Shown: positions 1 through 14,170, numbered from the stretch's first letter. The stretch is DNA of 64,000 nt from Paramacrobiotus metropolitanus (GCF_019649055.1 NW_026570227.1:2356001-2420000); one strand, 5' to 3'. Made by a program: numbers and translations. The notes: generated from the sequence alone by a model not told the origin.

Positions 1-233
1 AGCATCACCGCGACACAATAGCCACGACAAAACAACCAGCGTTCAACCGCGTATACGCGTCTGGAATTGCAACCCACCAGTAATACCAACATCATCGATG
101 TGAAAGCATAACAATTCGGCATATAAGGATATGATAAGTAAATATCGTAACATGAAGGGAGGAATATCACAAAGGCATGTTGCTTCTACAGTATGTATTA
201 TATACAAAGAGGAGTAAAGGGAGGCGAGCCGGT

Positions 234-901
234 TCAGTAATAGCTGTTACCGCACTGTTTAAGGAACTGCTGGTAGGCTTCCTCGTCCTCGGCGGTGCGG
301 ATGCTTCTTCGGCGCTGGTTGTCGCTCATCAGGTCGAATTTCTCCTCCTCCGACAACTGGCGGCCGACTTCCTTCCGTAAGGCACGGCGGTTATCCTGTT
401 CACGTTCCCATTGCTGCAAAAGGTCACCGATTAGAATACCGAACAAACACAAAAGAAAGTCGCCAAAATATGGCACACCTATATTTTAATTTCCAAATTT
501 AGGAACAGAATAGAGAGGAATTTTTCTTGTGCAGAGTATTCTTGTGCATGCAGCTTTCAAGTATAAATGTATTTTTTTAAATGTCTATAAATGTCTAATA
601 TTTTTTTAAATGTCTATAAATGTCTAGTTTCTAATTAAGTTCTTAAGCACAATTTTTAGTGAAAAAGAAAGCGGATTTGAAAGAACGGCATTTGCAGTAA
701 GTAATTCCTTTCAAAGCAATAAGAAACCATTGCACCATATAGCATAGATAGAAGAAATATACAAAGGTCAAGGAAGTTAAAAAATAAAAAAAATCAAATT
801 ATTAGGCAGTCTAAAATTTAATGAAGGTCATCGGTACTTACGGCCTTGGCTTTGCCGGGAACCCATTCCTGATCCTGGGAGTTCTTCCGCGAGCTCGACA
901 T
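234..901 (-). CDS. small charged protein with RRxS site, copy 1
   Basis: Two coding exons on the minus strand, 901..842 and 413..234, joined in phase 0 (donor GTAAGT, acceptor TTTGCAG, intron 428 nt), give 79 residues. Exon 1 encodes a Ser/Lys-rich start ending in EWVPGKAKA. Exon 2 is rich in Glu, Arg and Gln and carries LSEEEKF, then MSDNQRRRSIRT, then AYQQFL near the C-terminus. There is no signal peptide or membrane segment, so it is probably cytosolic or nuclear. RRRSI fits the basophilic (PKA-like) phosphorylation consensus RRxS. The model is supported by a second gene about 7 kb away with the same exon boundary and the same conserved blocks. I do not recognise the family and assign no function. 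A TATA-like box lies about 180 bp upstream of the ATG. Confidence 0.72.
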
Positions 902-3900
902 TTTCAAACCGGCAGATAAAAGGTAGCGCAGACTACGAAAACCAAAGGTCACCCGAGCTGTTTACACAGCGAACGTAAGAAAACGCAGTGGCAAAAATCA
1001 GCGTACTCCTTGTGAGCGTTCAAGAAATGTAATAACACTAATTAAGCGAATGGCCTAACGAGCAGCTCGCGGCGCATTTATATAGCCGGTGGCGCGCATG
1101 TCCTACTTTCCCTCAGCGCGGCGCAAGATAATCCCTCGTCACCGGAGCGCGGATACAAAAATAGCCACCCGCCGAAGCAAGCTGCGTTGTATTTTTACAT
1201 GATGCAACGGAAATGTTGACGCCGGATGGGCGCGAGATCGGGTTGTCATGTATTTGTGGATGGCATGCTGAAGTTATCCGGAAAAAATAATAATTATCAC
1301 CGCACGCTAACGGACATTCCGCAGACGTGTACCAGGAACTAACACCGCCAACATTATTTTAACTTATGCAATATTCTGGTGGCTTTTCAACAAGGTATTG
1401 GATAAGATGTAAAAATATGCACTGCGGTATTTTAACGACGGAGTTGAGCAACGGAAATTGCACAACTTTTCAAAAGGAATTAAAGTTTATTGGTGTAATT
1501 AAAGTTTATGTTTCAATCGCCGAACGCTTCGTGAACTTGGCAACATAATACTGAAATTTGGTATTGAAAATAGCAAACAGTTATACAACTACATTAACTA
1601 GAAAGATTCTGCCAGATTTTTTGCCGAATACACGTAAAAAATTTTAAGAAAATAAAAAATAAAATTCGTAATAATTATTTATACTTGTATTAAAACTTCT
1701 CTACTTGTATTAAGATTTGGTACACATACAGGAATAAATATACTTGTATAAAATTTATTATACCTTTATTTAATATGTAATTACTCTGTAGTACAACTAT
1801 ACTTGTATAAAAATTGGGTAACTGCTTATTTTTATATAATTGGCACAGGTTTTATTGTTTGCAGTTTAAAATTCAGTCTAATTACTAATAATAATGTTGT
1901 TGTTTGTATTTATTTGTATAATATTCACGAATGTGAACACATTTATTTGTTTTTCTAATAATTTGGATACGTATTGCAAATGTTGTACGCATTTATATTT
2001 TGATCACAAAATTATTTTTATTGGCTGACACTAAGACGGTGTTATATGTAGAACAAAATGCATAAGATTTATCGGGAAATTATGCTTACACACCGCAATT
2101 CTCTGTACAATTTTCCAGTGGGGTGAAACGGTAATGTTTATTAAAACAGCCCGCGCAGCCAAAAATACTCTCTACTGGAATTCAACACGTGAGCCTCGTG
2201 AATTTGCCTACACTCGTGATTATAAAGCGTTAACGGTGCGTGTTGTTCCGCTAATTTGTCACACACACGACAGATGTGCTGTTCGTTAATTTTCATTAAA
2301 AACAAAACCCGATCCGTAAGCACTTCAACAAAACTTATATCCGTCTTATCGCCGGCGCCATATTACCCAATATGGTCAACAGCGAGTCAGCGACCAACAC
2401 TATTAATATTAAACGCAGATGATTGTTCCGAAAACCTTTCCCAATTCCCTAATTATGATCTATTTGTGTTGACCTTTAGAGGATCAATTTAAATGAAAAT
2501 AAATCCTTTAATCCGCGGGCTGATTTTCTATGCCGGTTAATGGCCCGGAATTTGCGCCGGAGAATGCCGGGTATTGTCAATAATTACCGAAGCTTACAGC
2601 TAAAATGTCAGAATTGATGAAGGAAGAATGTAGGACACGATGCGCTGTGAATTATGGGGAAGCGCGGGTTCAATGAGCCGCCGTAGACCGACGGCGGAGC
2701 GGCGCAGTAAATTTCCCATATTGACAATTACGGAACGGGTTTTAAGGTCGACATGCTGATCGACGGGGGAATGCGATATTGGAAGGTTTTTATGATTACC
2801 GCGAATTCTTCGCCTCTGTGTGTATCATGTCAGTTGTAATGCTGTCAGGGGAAAATGTTACTGTAACGGCTTGTGATGGCGAGACAGCAGATGGATGTTG
2901 AAATAATTTTTGTAGCGCACGAGTAATAAATGCGATGTCTAGATTCATGCGCTCGTCAATACTGTGTTGAAAGAAACCTGAGTTTGCAGGGAATTGTGTA
3001 CTGTGTCAAAACTGCAAAAACTTAGAGAATTATTTTCTCTGGATCTCGCTGATATTGGGCTAATGCTTCCAAGTGTGCGACGAATTTACGCCCGGTTTAT
3101 AAAATTCTGGGACATTCATAATTACTGTACTTCACATAAACTACATACACTAGTAACTCGTATATGCATTTAGTAAAAAATATGTATGATCATAAATCAT
3201 AATAAATATTTTATTATACTAATTTCTATTACACTATTACTTGTTTATGTCAAAATACTGTAGTTTCCAGGTTTTGAACATAAAAACCGGTTGGAAAACA
3301 GCAAAAACCACAAGACTTTTTTTGAAAACATATGCATAGATTGCCCGTTTTGATTTCCAAAGTATTTCTTACATTGACAACTTTTAGCGTTGAGAACGTG
3401 CTGCTTGCATAAGTAAAAAAAACCCACAAAAGATTTAATGCGATCGTCAGATTGTTGTACAGTACTTTCCAGACAACGTTTACATTTGGCGGATGTCTAA
3501 TGGCAGTGCGAATATTTTACTGCAGTCTGCAGGCAACGTAAACGCGGCCAAAATCAACCACAATAATTTCTAAAATAAATGTGTGTAAGCTTTAACTGTA
3601 TATTTGTTTAATATTATATACAGTAATTTAGGTTCACTCTGATAATGCTTACAAGGTAAGCTTTCAAAAATTACTAACGAATATATGGTGTCGTAGCAGA
3701 ATGGCTCAATTGATTTCAAGGTGTAGGAATGTATCTGTACGCTATAACCAAGTACTGCATTAACTGAAATTTGCTATATCCCGAAATTCAACGGGAACTC
3801 GTTAGTTTTTTTCTCTTCATCAGAAACAGTACAACCGTATACGGTAAAGGTACTGTTTCAGCGCGTTGCTGCGTAGTTTTTCTACCGGGGAAACCAAAGT

Positions 3901-6900
3901 ACAGTACTCGTAATAATTCTTACCTTACTATTTAGCGCGACACGAGATCAAAAATACACGTTTTTAACTAACACGACTATCGTTTTAAAAACAGAATTGA
4001 TTAAAATACGTAGCTGTATCTTTTCAACAGTAACGGACAAGATTCACCGGGATTCTATATAAGCGGCAGAATCAGGAAGATCGTAAAGCGAAAATACATG
4101 TGCTGTGTGTATTAAACAAGTTCAAGCGTCCATGCCGTGGTTGAAATGCCAGCGGATTGTACTATGCGCGTACATACAGAGGCATATTAATTAAGTCTCT
4201 CCCCGTGGTTTCTCCTCTGACCAGCTATTACGAACCAATTTTACACCCCTCTTCTTCTCAAAAATGGAATTGTTTCAACGTGATCTCGTGGTCAACGAGC
4301 AAATTCGAAAAAGTCAGAGCCAATCTGACCCATACTCTTTGGGTTCGTAAAACACCAATTCACGTTGGAATCTACAGGAAACAGAATGTTTTGCCGCAAT
4401 AGTAAGGCCACTTGCAGGTAGACAAGTGGACTGACATGACAAAAAATACCACAGCCGCAAGTCTCCGCCCCTTTTTTTGCAAGCTAGACGGCATGTGTAC
4501 AAGCTTGTTGTGAAATTATAGGCGCATTAAAGACAGCGAAGATTGGACGTTTATGGATTACGTCAATCTCCTTACCACGGCGCGCCGCACCGCTTTGTAT
4601 ACGCATTACACGAATTAGGCATGGCCGGCAGGTGCATGTCAGATATTTATATAGTTCTTATAGTACTCAGATTTATCATGTTTTCTTTGTTGCTTTACTT
4701 GTAAAATACGTACTTACTTGCAGTTGAATTAATAATGCAGGTGTTGCATCAAAATTAATTAATTATTATTCTGATAACTGTAAGGTAGTGGCCATCGGTT
4801 CTAGTACTACATAATATTGCGCTTATTGTGCACTGCTAGTACCTCTACGAGTTTGTATACCACCGTAACAAATGTTCGCTAGCCTGTGGCGTAATGTACC
4901 TGCAGTATAGCGTACAATTCTGGACAACATTCCCTATTCGTTACATGTACAGTAGATTACCAAAATTAATACCAATCAAGGGATTTAATGTTCATGCAAA
5001 TCGAACAGTACTCCTGTAACAACCGGTTTTATCCTTTGACCACAGTTCGTAGACGTCGGGTTCATCATTTGAGATATGGTTAGTCGAGATCAGTTGACCT
5101 TGCGGTCTGACGGAAAATGAATAATGTTCTAAACTGCACGTAAACAGGTTACAGGTCTAAAGTTGCATGTACGGTACATGTACGGTATGGTTTACGTGTT
5201 ACGATTGTGCCTTTGTTGATAGACGCGCATGCCGGTGTATCGATTGATACATTCAACAAAACTTGGCAGTTACAGTTTTTATTGTCTATACTGTACTCGC
5301 ACCAAAACCTCTGTATACTACAAGTAATACTGCACGAGTACATTAAATTTTCAAGATTGCTATTTGCTAGAGTATCCCCCGTTCGTTGTAAGCAAAACAA
5401 TTCAGAGGCTATGTGAATCAGCTTCGTAATCCAACACTAGACAAAGGTTATACATGGGGTTTACATCTGCAATTCTGCACACCGATATGATTATTTACCG
5501 AGGAAACTCTTCCAGATTTGCTTATATTGTGTGTATGTCGTTTATCACCATTGTGAACTCGTACATTATTTGTTACATTACTTATTATTATTACTCTATT
5601 AATAGTCTCCCATAAACAAACAAAAAGCTACATTTCAAGAAATATGCAGAAATGTGACAAGCTTTATAAAAAACTGTGCAACCACACGTACAAATTATTA
5701 ACTGGGCAGTTAATGTGCGATGTACATACACCAGTGCATACAATCATCAATTTTATCGTTTGTGTTGTGTTACAGGATGGTACACACAGTACTCTTCCTA
5801 TCCACACGTCCGCTTTTCTTGCCTGCAGATTCGCTGTTTCAGTAACTAAATCTGCAGTACTTTTGAAATCAATGTAGAATGTTGAACCGTGACATACGCA
5901 GAAATACGGTGTGTAACGATACTCGATAGTACGAGTAGAAGTACAAATAATTATATGCGCATGTACAGAGTACATAATTTTTATGCAGCGCACAATAATA
6001 ACTTATCGCGGAAGAGAAGACTTTTACACCGTCAGAACACGAATCAAGATTACCATCTCAACGCCGGTGTAGCAGTTGCGGTATTTTGGGAATTTCATGT
6101 CAGACACAATTTCGTACAGAAATCTGGGAAGAGGTTTTTTAACTGTTGGTTCTTGGATAAACAGTACGCATAAGTCTGTTGGTTGTACACTGCTTCGTCA
6201 TAAGCGCTGGCATGAAAGGAACAGAATTGAACAGATACCCTGCTCAATCATCATTCGGCAAGGACGTTCATAATTATTCATCCAGGATCACATGCAGATC
6301 GCTCAAGTGTTTCCGGTGACTTCCTGGAATTATGCGCAGTTGTGCACTAACAATATCATGCGCAGTGACGTGGCGGGTATTTCCGGAAATTTTTTTATAA
6401 ACGATTTAAGAGTTTACTGCGCACAGATTCTGACTGCACACATGCCACGGCGTATCAATAGTTTTACAGCTGCTACATGAAGGTTTTCGGTGCTTTATTT
6501 GTCGATACATATTCAAGTTTCTCAGGGTCTTTCTACAGAGCGAAATAAAATTCGCTCGAAACCGACGAGTTTCCCCATCTGTGCAAGTATAGCGTACCCA
6601 ATTCTCGAAGGTGCTCGTTCAGATTCTGTAAGCGTTAATAACTTAATTTCACAAAGAACCTGGCTGTTGGATTATGATGATAATATTCTTGTTACCAGCA
6701 ATTACAAAAACGTTCAGGATGACACGTACACTGTATACAACGTTACGCTTTACGGCGCTTAACAGATCTTGTTTCCAGCATTCTACCGCACATTATTACC
6801 GTCGAATTTAAAACAGAAAAAACTAAACTGAAGAACAACAACGACTGTATAATAGTATTCGATCAGTGGGCACAAGGAAGGAAATCCAGGGTACATGATC

Positions 6901-7002
6901 GTCCAACGATAAAAGGAGAGGAAGGGCACAATTTTGGGATGGTTGAGGCAATCCAGGCAAAGAACACACAGGGGCATCCAGAAGTATCCAGTAGCGTTTT
7001 AT
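902..7002. other. intergenic region, no gene recognised
   Basis: About 6 kb of mostly AT-rich DNA with only short, shifting open frames that show no family motif, no consistent splice signals and no paralogue in the window. Apart from the TATA-like box near 1080, I see nothing supportable. A minus-strand open stretch at 2141..2323 has a CRVCDKL start reminiscent of a zinc-binding motif, but it stops after 60 codons without further support. Confidence 0.5.
1079..1085 (-). promoter_or_regulatory. TATA-like box upstream of small-protein gene copy 1
   Basis: On the minus strand the sequence reads CTATATAAATG inside an otherwise GC-rich stretch. It lies about 180 bp 5' of the ATG at 901. Spacing would allow a transcription start near 1050 and a 5' UTR of about 150 nt. 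Position and motif are seen; promoter function is inferred. Confidence 0.4.
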
Positions 7003-8043
7003 TCATGAGAAGCTCTGACGTCCTAAGGAGCCGGTGGATTTCAGAAAGTTCTGGTAGGCGGCATCATCGTCGTTGGTGCGCAGACTCTTACGCCGCTCCG
7101 TATCCGACATCCGCAGAAACTTCTCCTCCTCCGACAACTCATCACCTTCCTCCACGCGTCGCTCTTTCAGATTGTCCACGGCACGCTCGGCGTCCTAAGA
7201 CATACAAAGCATATTTGTGTGATCGATAGGTAACACGAGATTGCTGGTGAACGTAAATCTTATTCATGACCTCGTCTATATAATTCTACGGTAGCATTAA
7301 CCGATTGGGTATAAAATTCGGTTTTATTCGAATGTTTAATCTGTATTAAACAAGGTAAAAAATAAAAATTTGTAACTTTAATGAAACAATTCTATGCTAT
7401 AAACATCTGTTAATAGATAATTTGCTAAATGGTGTGACCACCGTAGCATCCACCGACTATCCACTCTTCCACAATATTTCATAGACACTCTTCTATAAAA
7501 TTTTTGTGCTGTAAAATGAGCGTGTTGCTGCGTGTAGATACATCCAGCGGGTGTACATTGTTTAAAAAATAATAGCGTCGAAAAAAATTCTCTGGAATGA
7601 ACAGAGTAAGCAATCAACAAAAGACAGCTCCAAATTAATGATAAACTGATTTAGTAAATAAAAAATTTCAATTAAAAAATTTATTTCCCGAAATGATTTA
7701 TAAAAATAATACATTTTAAAACCAGTCTTTTCCTTGAAATAATGTATCAACGTAAAGCAGTTAAAAATTATTCAGGTATTAAGGTATTTAAAAGGTCACT
7801 TTTTTAAATATTAAGCAAACATTCGTGCAAGTAACGATTCTTATAATTTAATTAGCAAAGGTTATGATTAGTTAGGTTGATTAATTAGTTTGGTTATGAT
7901 GTCATAGGCTCATAGCTCCTTAAATTACGCCTTATAATAATTTTCCTGTACTAAAATACAGTTTTCCTTACCGCACGACCTTTGCCGGGGACCCATTCGC
8001 TCTTCTCGGGCTCCTTAATGACCGGAGTGGGCTTTTGCGCCAT
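7003..8043 (-). CDS. small charged protein with RRxS site, copy 2
   Basis: Two coding exons on the minus strand, 8043..7972 and 7194..7003, joined in phase 0 (donor GTAAGG, acceptor GTCTTAG, intron 777 nt), give 87 residues. The protein parallels copy 1 block by block: EWVPGK at the end of exon 1, LSEEEKF, MSDTERRKSLRT, then AYQNFLKS. The C-terminal tail GRQSFS is its own. No signal peptide or transmembrane segment is present. RRKSL is a basophilic-kinase consensus site, conserved with RRRSI in copy 1. AATAAA overlaps the bases just after the TGA and is the probable poly(A) signal. The shared splice site and motifs argue for an old tandem duplication kept under selection. Function is unknown. 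Confidence 0.75.
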
Positions 8044-9462
8044 ATTTGGCAATTAGAACACGAAGTGTGTATACACTGACGCTCTAAACGAGCAGTACAA
8101 ACAACAATCTCCCGAGCAATAAAAATTACTGCAGCACTGCGTTTCACAAACTGTCGGCTCAGCGGAATGTATCCAAACGCGTTCCGCTGCAGCGAATATG
8201 GATACATATGGTAAACTTTTTGGCCTGCTGCTATTTTTAGCCGGCGATGAGTATGGTGAAAATGTTTATGACCGTGTGCGGTGCACCGGGAGGCGGTTGA
8301 ATGACCCATGCATGTATTCATACTTTCCATCGGGAAAAACAAGGGAAAAGTGTTTTGCCGCGGCTATAATTAGGCCCGGACCGCGGAGAAAGAATGCCGT
8401 TTTACTCGGTCGGTGGTGGTGTTTGTGTTAGGCGTATCGATTTGGTCAGAAAGAGAGCTGGCCGAAAAAAGCTATGTAACGGTGCGTCAAAACATCACAA
8501 GATGCCAACTGGAATAATCCGTATGTTGTAAATGTTACATCCTGCGCAAACTTAAGCGGCCCAAAAAATGTTAAGTACAACTTGCATATTTTCTAATGAT
8601 GTAATTCCGCTGTACGTTTTACGGGTGAAGCACGACAGTGGTCAGTGTTTTATCTGGATGTATCGAAACGAGCGCTTGCTTATTTTGTAAATACAGCTCG
8701 TAAATGCAGAACATAACGCACACGAATGACAATGTAAAATCAATACCGGCGTTATTATGCGACGTGAATTGCGGTTTTGCTGGCAGGTAGATTTCTGGGT
8801 AATACAGCAATAAACTGAGCCGACACTAATTAACGTATCACTGGGAAATCGTACACCCGGAAGTATCTGTACCTGTTAATAAAATCACGCTAGTGTCGAT
8901 ATCGTATAACTGCAGTTTGCAATTTTATTTCATATATTGTACCGGCAGCGAAATGTTTTATTCGCTGCGTATACAGATACAGAGTTTGCTCATATTCCAG
9001 TTTTATCTGAAAGCGGTACTGCGGTGCTGGTTATTTTGTTTTCTAACTTATTCATCAAAATTTCACTTAGATTTTCTTGATGCGTTTTATTTTTTATTAA
9101 CGAATTTTTAAAGTAATTTATGATGGCTAGTAAACCATTCTGGTTTTATCGAAATTACATAATTAAACGCATTCCAATTTTATCTGAACAATGGTGTTCG
9201 AAATTTTTTTTTAACTTACTGATGTAGAAACCGTCATTATGGCTTGGTGAAATTTATTTTCTTCATTCATGAACCTTGAAAATAGTTTATTCTGGCTGGG
9301 ATTATTTCTCTGAAAGCGACGTTTGAGACTTTATTTCTTGCAAAACTTAATTCATTTAGTATATTTCGTTATTATATATCGTTGTTACATATTTCGTTTA
9401 GTATATTTCGTTATAAATTTTACATAATTTTTTATATTGAATACTGTATAAAGCTTTAAAAA
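8044..9462. other. intergenic region, no gene recognised
   Basis: Spacer between the divergently placed small-protein gene copy 2 (-) and the FAM234-like gene (+). It must contain both promoters, but I see no clear TATA box or other site. The second half (about 8900-9450) is strongly T-rich, as is common upstream of a 5' end in such genomes. Confidence 0.4.
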
Positions 9463-12400
9463 ATGCCGGTAAACAGTGATGACAAATCCAACGAGAAAAT
9501 CCCGATAATTCCCAAACGCACAGTCCGTTTTACCCAGTCCATTCCGCTGTGCACAATTGACCCGCCCTCCCTGACGTCCACATCCACCGGACTAACCGCC
9601 ATCCTATCGCCAGCACTGCCGGCTGACCAGAAGCGTCTGCAGCTAGCCCGCGTGCTGATGCTGCAGCGCGATACGGATGAGAGCCGGCGCGCACACTTCT
9701 GCCACACAGTGACCCGCTGGTGTCTGGGCCTGCTGTTGGCGGTGGTATTCGCCGCTTTTGTTTTGTCCCTCTTTTCGCCACTGATCGCGAAACACCGGGA
9801 TCTGCTGGGTCTATCGGCTGCCGAGGTATATCAGATAAATGTATGTACTTTGTACACAGTAGTATTGTTTTGTTTTCGTCTTTAAAATTATTGATTGAAT
9901 AAAAAACTTAATAAATTAATAAACTTTATATTTTTGGTACGCGGTGCGGGCCGTACAACGGTAGCAGCATTCTTATGGCTGTTTTTTTCTTTACAGTCAT
10001 ATCACTAGATTACATTTTATATATCATGCCATAAAAAAATTAATAATAAAAAAATACTAAGGTGTAATTTAAATATGGGGCGTTAAATTAACCGTTGTGA
10101 ATTCACGCCCGGCGTATCTGTGATACCACTGAATTATAGAAAGAAATTATTTAGATCAGTAATTCCCGTAAGCAGTAACAGCACATATCGTATAACTGCA
10201 GATGTAAAATGTATCTGTACATATGATCTAACATATCGTATATCTTCGACCGTATCACGATCGCATTTACAGCTGCTTTTCATAAATCGGCTTTGGTAAA
10301 AATTAGTGTTGCACAAGACATTATTTAGTACATGAATATTCATTAATTTTTGACAGCTATATTGAAATAAAAACTTCAAGAAGCATTTTGGAAAACATGT
10401 ATTCATTATCGTGTTTTCTGACAATAATTTCCCGGCAGTTAAAATTTTCCTCAGGGAAACACACGTATACACACGGTGCAAATTTGTACTCCCATCATAT
10501 GATTACACGCGATTATGTGTTGCTACTTGAAGGTCATGGACTTAACGCACGATTATCATTCCGAATACGGACTGCACTGCAACGAAACCGGCTGCGTTGT
10601 GCCGGAGCATTTTCCTTGGGAGACATTTATCCATCGGAGAAAACGCACAACAACCGATAACTTTCCCCTCGGATGTACCGATCTAAAGGTCACGGATATC
10701 TGGAACGCCACCTTTGCTAGACTCCTCACGGAATCAACCATCCGGATGCTGGATGTCAACGGTGACGGGATCGATGACGTCATTTCCGGGTTTGCAACAG
10801 GCCGGTCGCAATACAGCTAACTCTGTTCGCGGGTGTTTTGATTCTGTTTTCAATTGACAGGTGGTGATGGGTACAACGTACCGGCTGTCATCTGTGATAT
10901 CTACTTTGACGGACAGCATCCGTGTTTCGGCGGTGTCATGGCGCTGGATGGGCGGGACGGGACGCTGCTGTGGCAGGCCAACACGGAACATGAAGTGTTC
11001 GCGTTAAATTGCAATGCGGATTTGAACGGGGATGGCGCGAAGGACTGTGTTGCAGGAGGAAGAGCTGGGGTACAAAATTTGTTTATTAAATTTTGCAAAT
11101 AACCTTATTATTGATTAAAGTGCATAATTAAATTATTCACATGAAAACAGAACTATAAAAAATAAAATACTGATTATGTATATAAACATTTAAACATTTC
11201 AGTAAGTACTTGATAAAATCCTACCTAATAATAATATACAGTATGTCAACATTCTTACGTAAGTATTGTACTAATAATGTGATAGCACCGGTGATTGCGT
11301 TTATTGGTCGGCCATCCTGGCTATTTAATTACGAGCGTTATTACATGAATTACAGTATTATTTTATGATTCAAGCAAAGGGAACGAGCAAATTTCAGTAC
11401 TGCATGTTGCAGGTGCTGCTGGCAATTGATTCCCGGAACGGATCTCGCCTCTGGACCTTCCCGGTCTTAAGCACGGATCTTGCTAATTTTTACACAGCTC
11501 AAGTTCTCGCCGACACTGATCGGGACAACGTCCCGGATTTATTAGTAAGGTAATTAACCTTAGCTTTCAGTAATTCACCTACCGCCCTTGGGAAGTGGGA
11601 GTAAGCGAGCGAGACTCCCTAAAAAGAGGCTTAGCATGTCATTTTCGAGTCAGAACCTTAATAAAATTTCGCTTTGCTCGCCCTGCTTCCGAATCGTCTG
11701 TCGTGCTGCTGCTCATTTTTTGCATTATTTCCAGCCATGGTGGCGACCCGCTGCGAGCTCCTAACCAACCCGTCACCAAACCGGGACTGCTGTACATCCT
11801 ATCGGGCAGAACCGGGAACATTCTTCAACAGGTTTCCCGATAATCGTCTTACTTTTTCAATTTTAAGGGTTAAATTTCAAGGTATCGATGCCGGACGGTG
11901 GCGAGACGTACTGCTCTCCACAAATCTACCAGCCAACAGAAGGCGAGACCCGTGTTCTCTTCGGCACCGGTGGAGAAACGCACGGCGGTCATCTGTACAT
12001 GATCGAGATGAAGTACCTTTTAGCCGGTCGCATGGACCGGGTCGTGTCCATTCTTTCCGATCCCCATAAAGGCTTCATGGTTCCGGCGGTACTGGTGGAT
12101 ATTAATAACGATTTTGTGGTGGATATCGTGATTGCCATGTTTAATTCGACGGTGGTGGCAATTGATGGTGGCAGTTTGAAGATTATTTGGCGGTATACTA
12201 CGCTGAATGGGGAGACGTATAGCACGCCGGCGGCGGGGTATTACAACGAGGATAACGTTCCGGATTTCTTTATTAAGTACTCGGTAAACACAGTCTGTCT
12301 GTTGTTCCAGCTCTATAAATTTTTGATTTTCTTGGGTTCTCATAAATAAGATCCTTTTGCATTTCGCACAGAATTCGTAATCATGTTTGAGGCTTCAAGG

Positions 12401-13608
12401 AGTTGTTAGGCTTCCTACAATAAATTAAACAAGATTTTTTCGCACATTTTGAAGCTTTTTAAATTCTGAAATTTTTAGTATTACTTAGATTTTTCACATA
12501 CATAATTTGCGCTTCCATCTAAAAATTTCCCTAGTTTTGCTTAATTTCTTAGATTTTCTGGATTTCTTAACAGTTTCTGCTCATATATTCTCAATGTACG
12601 AGTACAACCGAGCAAAATTAAGTGAACATTCAAAATCTATAGGTTGGTGCCGGTTATCCAGTGTATTATTACGCCGAATCCACAATTTTGGATGGACGCA
12701 CTGGCAAACCGTTACTCTCTTCGCCCATCCGCGATGTAATTGGCTCGCAGTCCTCGCCGCTTACCGTCTCCATCCAAGGCGATACCGACTGGTTCCTGTA
12801 CTGGCAGTCGGACTGCGCCAACACTTCCCAATCTCCGTCGACCTTTAATTTCGCCACGGGAACCAAGGTCCACCAGCAAAGCCGGGCGGACTTTTGCCGA
12901 CTGCGTTTCAACAGCCATGGCTACACCCGGATGTACGCCATTAACCGTCACACCGGGGCACCGGGAATCGTGGTCTACGATTCACGGACCGTGGAGGACC
13001 TGGAACGCAGAGGAATTATTGATACGGTGGCCATTGGGCAGCGGTTCCTGCAAACGCATCCCGATTGGGTGCCGGAGAAGCCGCGACCTCGTCGACATGT
13101 GGGTGCGCATGATGAAGCCGGGATCCAGCGGCTGATCTCCACGGGAAGCTTGGCAGAAGGAGTTCCTGGTCAGATTGATTTGGTGTTTGCGACGTACGTG
13201 TTCTATCCGACGAAAACTCGGGTGGTTCTGGCGCAGGATGAAGAATGTGTTCGACAGAAGGTTGCTGTGTTAAAAACTGGTAAATTTTATACCTGATCAG
13301 AAAAAGTAGCCAAATTTGTTTTTAGGTATAAAATATTCGGTAAAACGGTCATTCTTGCAGAGATTGACGCAAAGACACAAATGCGGCTGGAAGCGGAATG
13401 CGTAAACGCGAGACTGGGTGTGCCAGTGGAGGAAGCTGAGAGCTATCGGGATTTATTTGAACTGAAAATGGGTGCAATGACTGTGTATCGTAAACGATTA
13501 CAGTGTTATCCTAACGGTCAAATTTTACCAGCTGCGAAGCAGTCGTGGTCCGCTTACATGGGCACAACGGGAAGTGGTGACTTTTTGCGAAAATCTGTGA
13601 ATAAATAA
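9463..13608 (+). CDS. FAM234: FAM234-like single-pass membrane protein
   Basis: Eight exons: 9463..9840, 10533..10800, 10861..11069, 11413..11549, 11735..11831, 11882..12283, 12643..13279, 13361..13608. Together they give 791 residues with all phases consistent. A cytosolic N-terminus of about 85 residues is followed by one hydrophobic segment (about 87-107) and a large extracellular part. That part has repeated beta-propeller-like blades, including DVNGDGIDD, ALDGRDGTLLW, ADLNGDGAKD, LLAIDSRNGSRLW, DTDRDNVPD and the family-typical VYYYAESTILDG. Type II topology and FG-GAP/ITFG3-like repeats fit FAM234A/B, whose exact role is unclear. At 791 residues it is longer than the vertebrate members I know (about 550-620). 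The second intron must use a GC donor (ACAG|GCCGG). AATAAA overlaps the stop codon. The acceptor of exon 2 (CTTGAAG) has a weak pyrimidine tract. Confidence 0.8.
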
Positions 13609-14170
13609 AGTACCGAGCATTTTATACGAGGAATCATAAGCAAGTACAGCAAAGTCTCGCAGTGGATTACTGATGGGAAAACCATTTTTTTGTTATCCGG
13701 CGTTAGTTATCGAAAGAGGGAATGCCCGCGTGCTTAAAATCTGTATACAGATATGACATGATGTACTACCAGCCTTGAATACAAAAATTAGGTTCTCCTG
13801 CTCACAGCTCACTTCTCACGTGTAAACTCTGAAAAATCTCATAATTCGCAGGAAGATAGATTATGTTTATGTAGCAGGTGTTGTGGAAAATATTACATGC
13901 GCACCTAATCCACACATTAGAAAAACTTTGGAAAATCTGTGGTTCGCTACAGGATAAAATTTCACCCGCGTCTTACATATTTACCGATTACCTACATTAA
14001 GAAAATAATGCGATAGCTGCCGCTTTTTGACTTAGCAACATTTGCGTCACTGGCATACATTTCCCCCACACTCATGTTAGTAACTATTTTTATACACGTA
14101 AATGAACTGTAAATATTATTACGGCACTTTAATATTGTTTACGGTGCTGCCAATCAATTTTCCAACTTCT
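13609..14170. other. intergenic region, no gene recognised
   Basis: Spacer between the FAM234-like gene and the broken Ig gene. No coding frame or repeat was recognised. Confidence 0.4.

Noticed and set aside
2141-2323. Minus-strand CRVCDKL frame as a zinc-finger gene start
   Set aside because: Only 60 codons, no further Cys/His pattern, no splice partner found.
5664-5993. 109-codon minus-strand frame in the left intergenic region
   Set aside because: AT-rich, no motif, no paralogue, no splice support.
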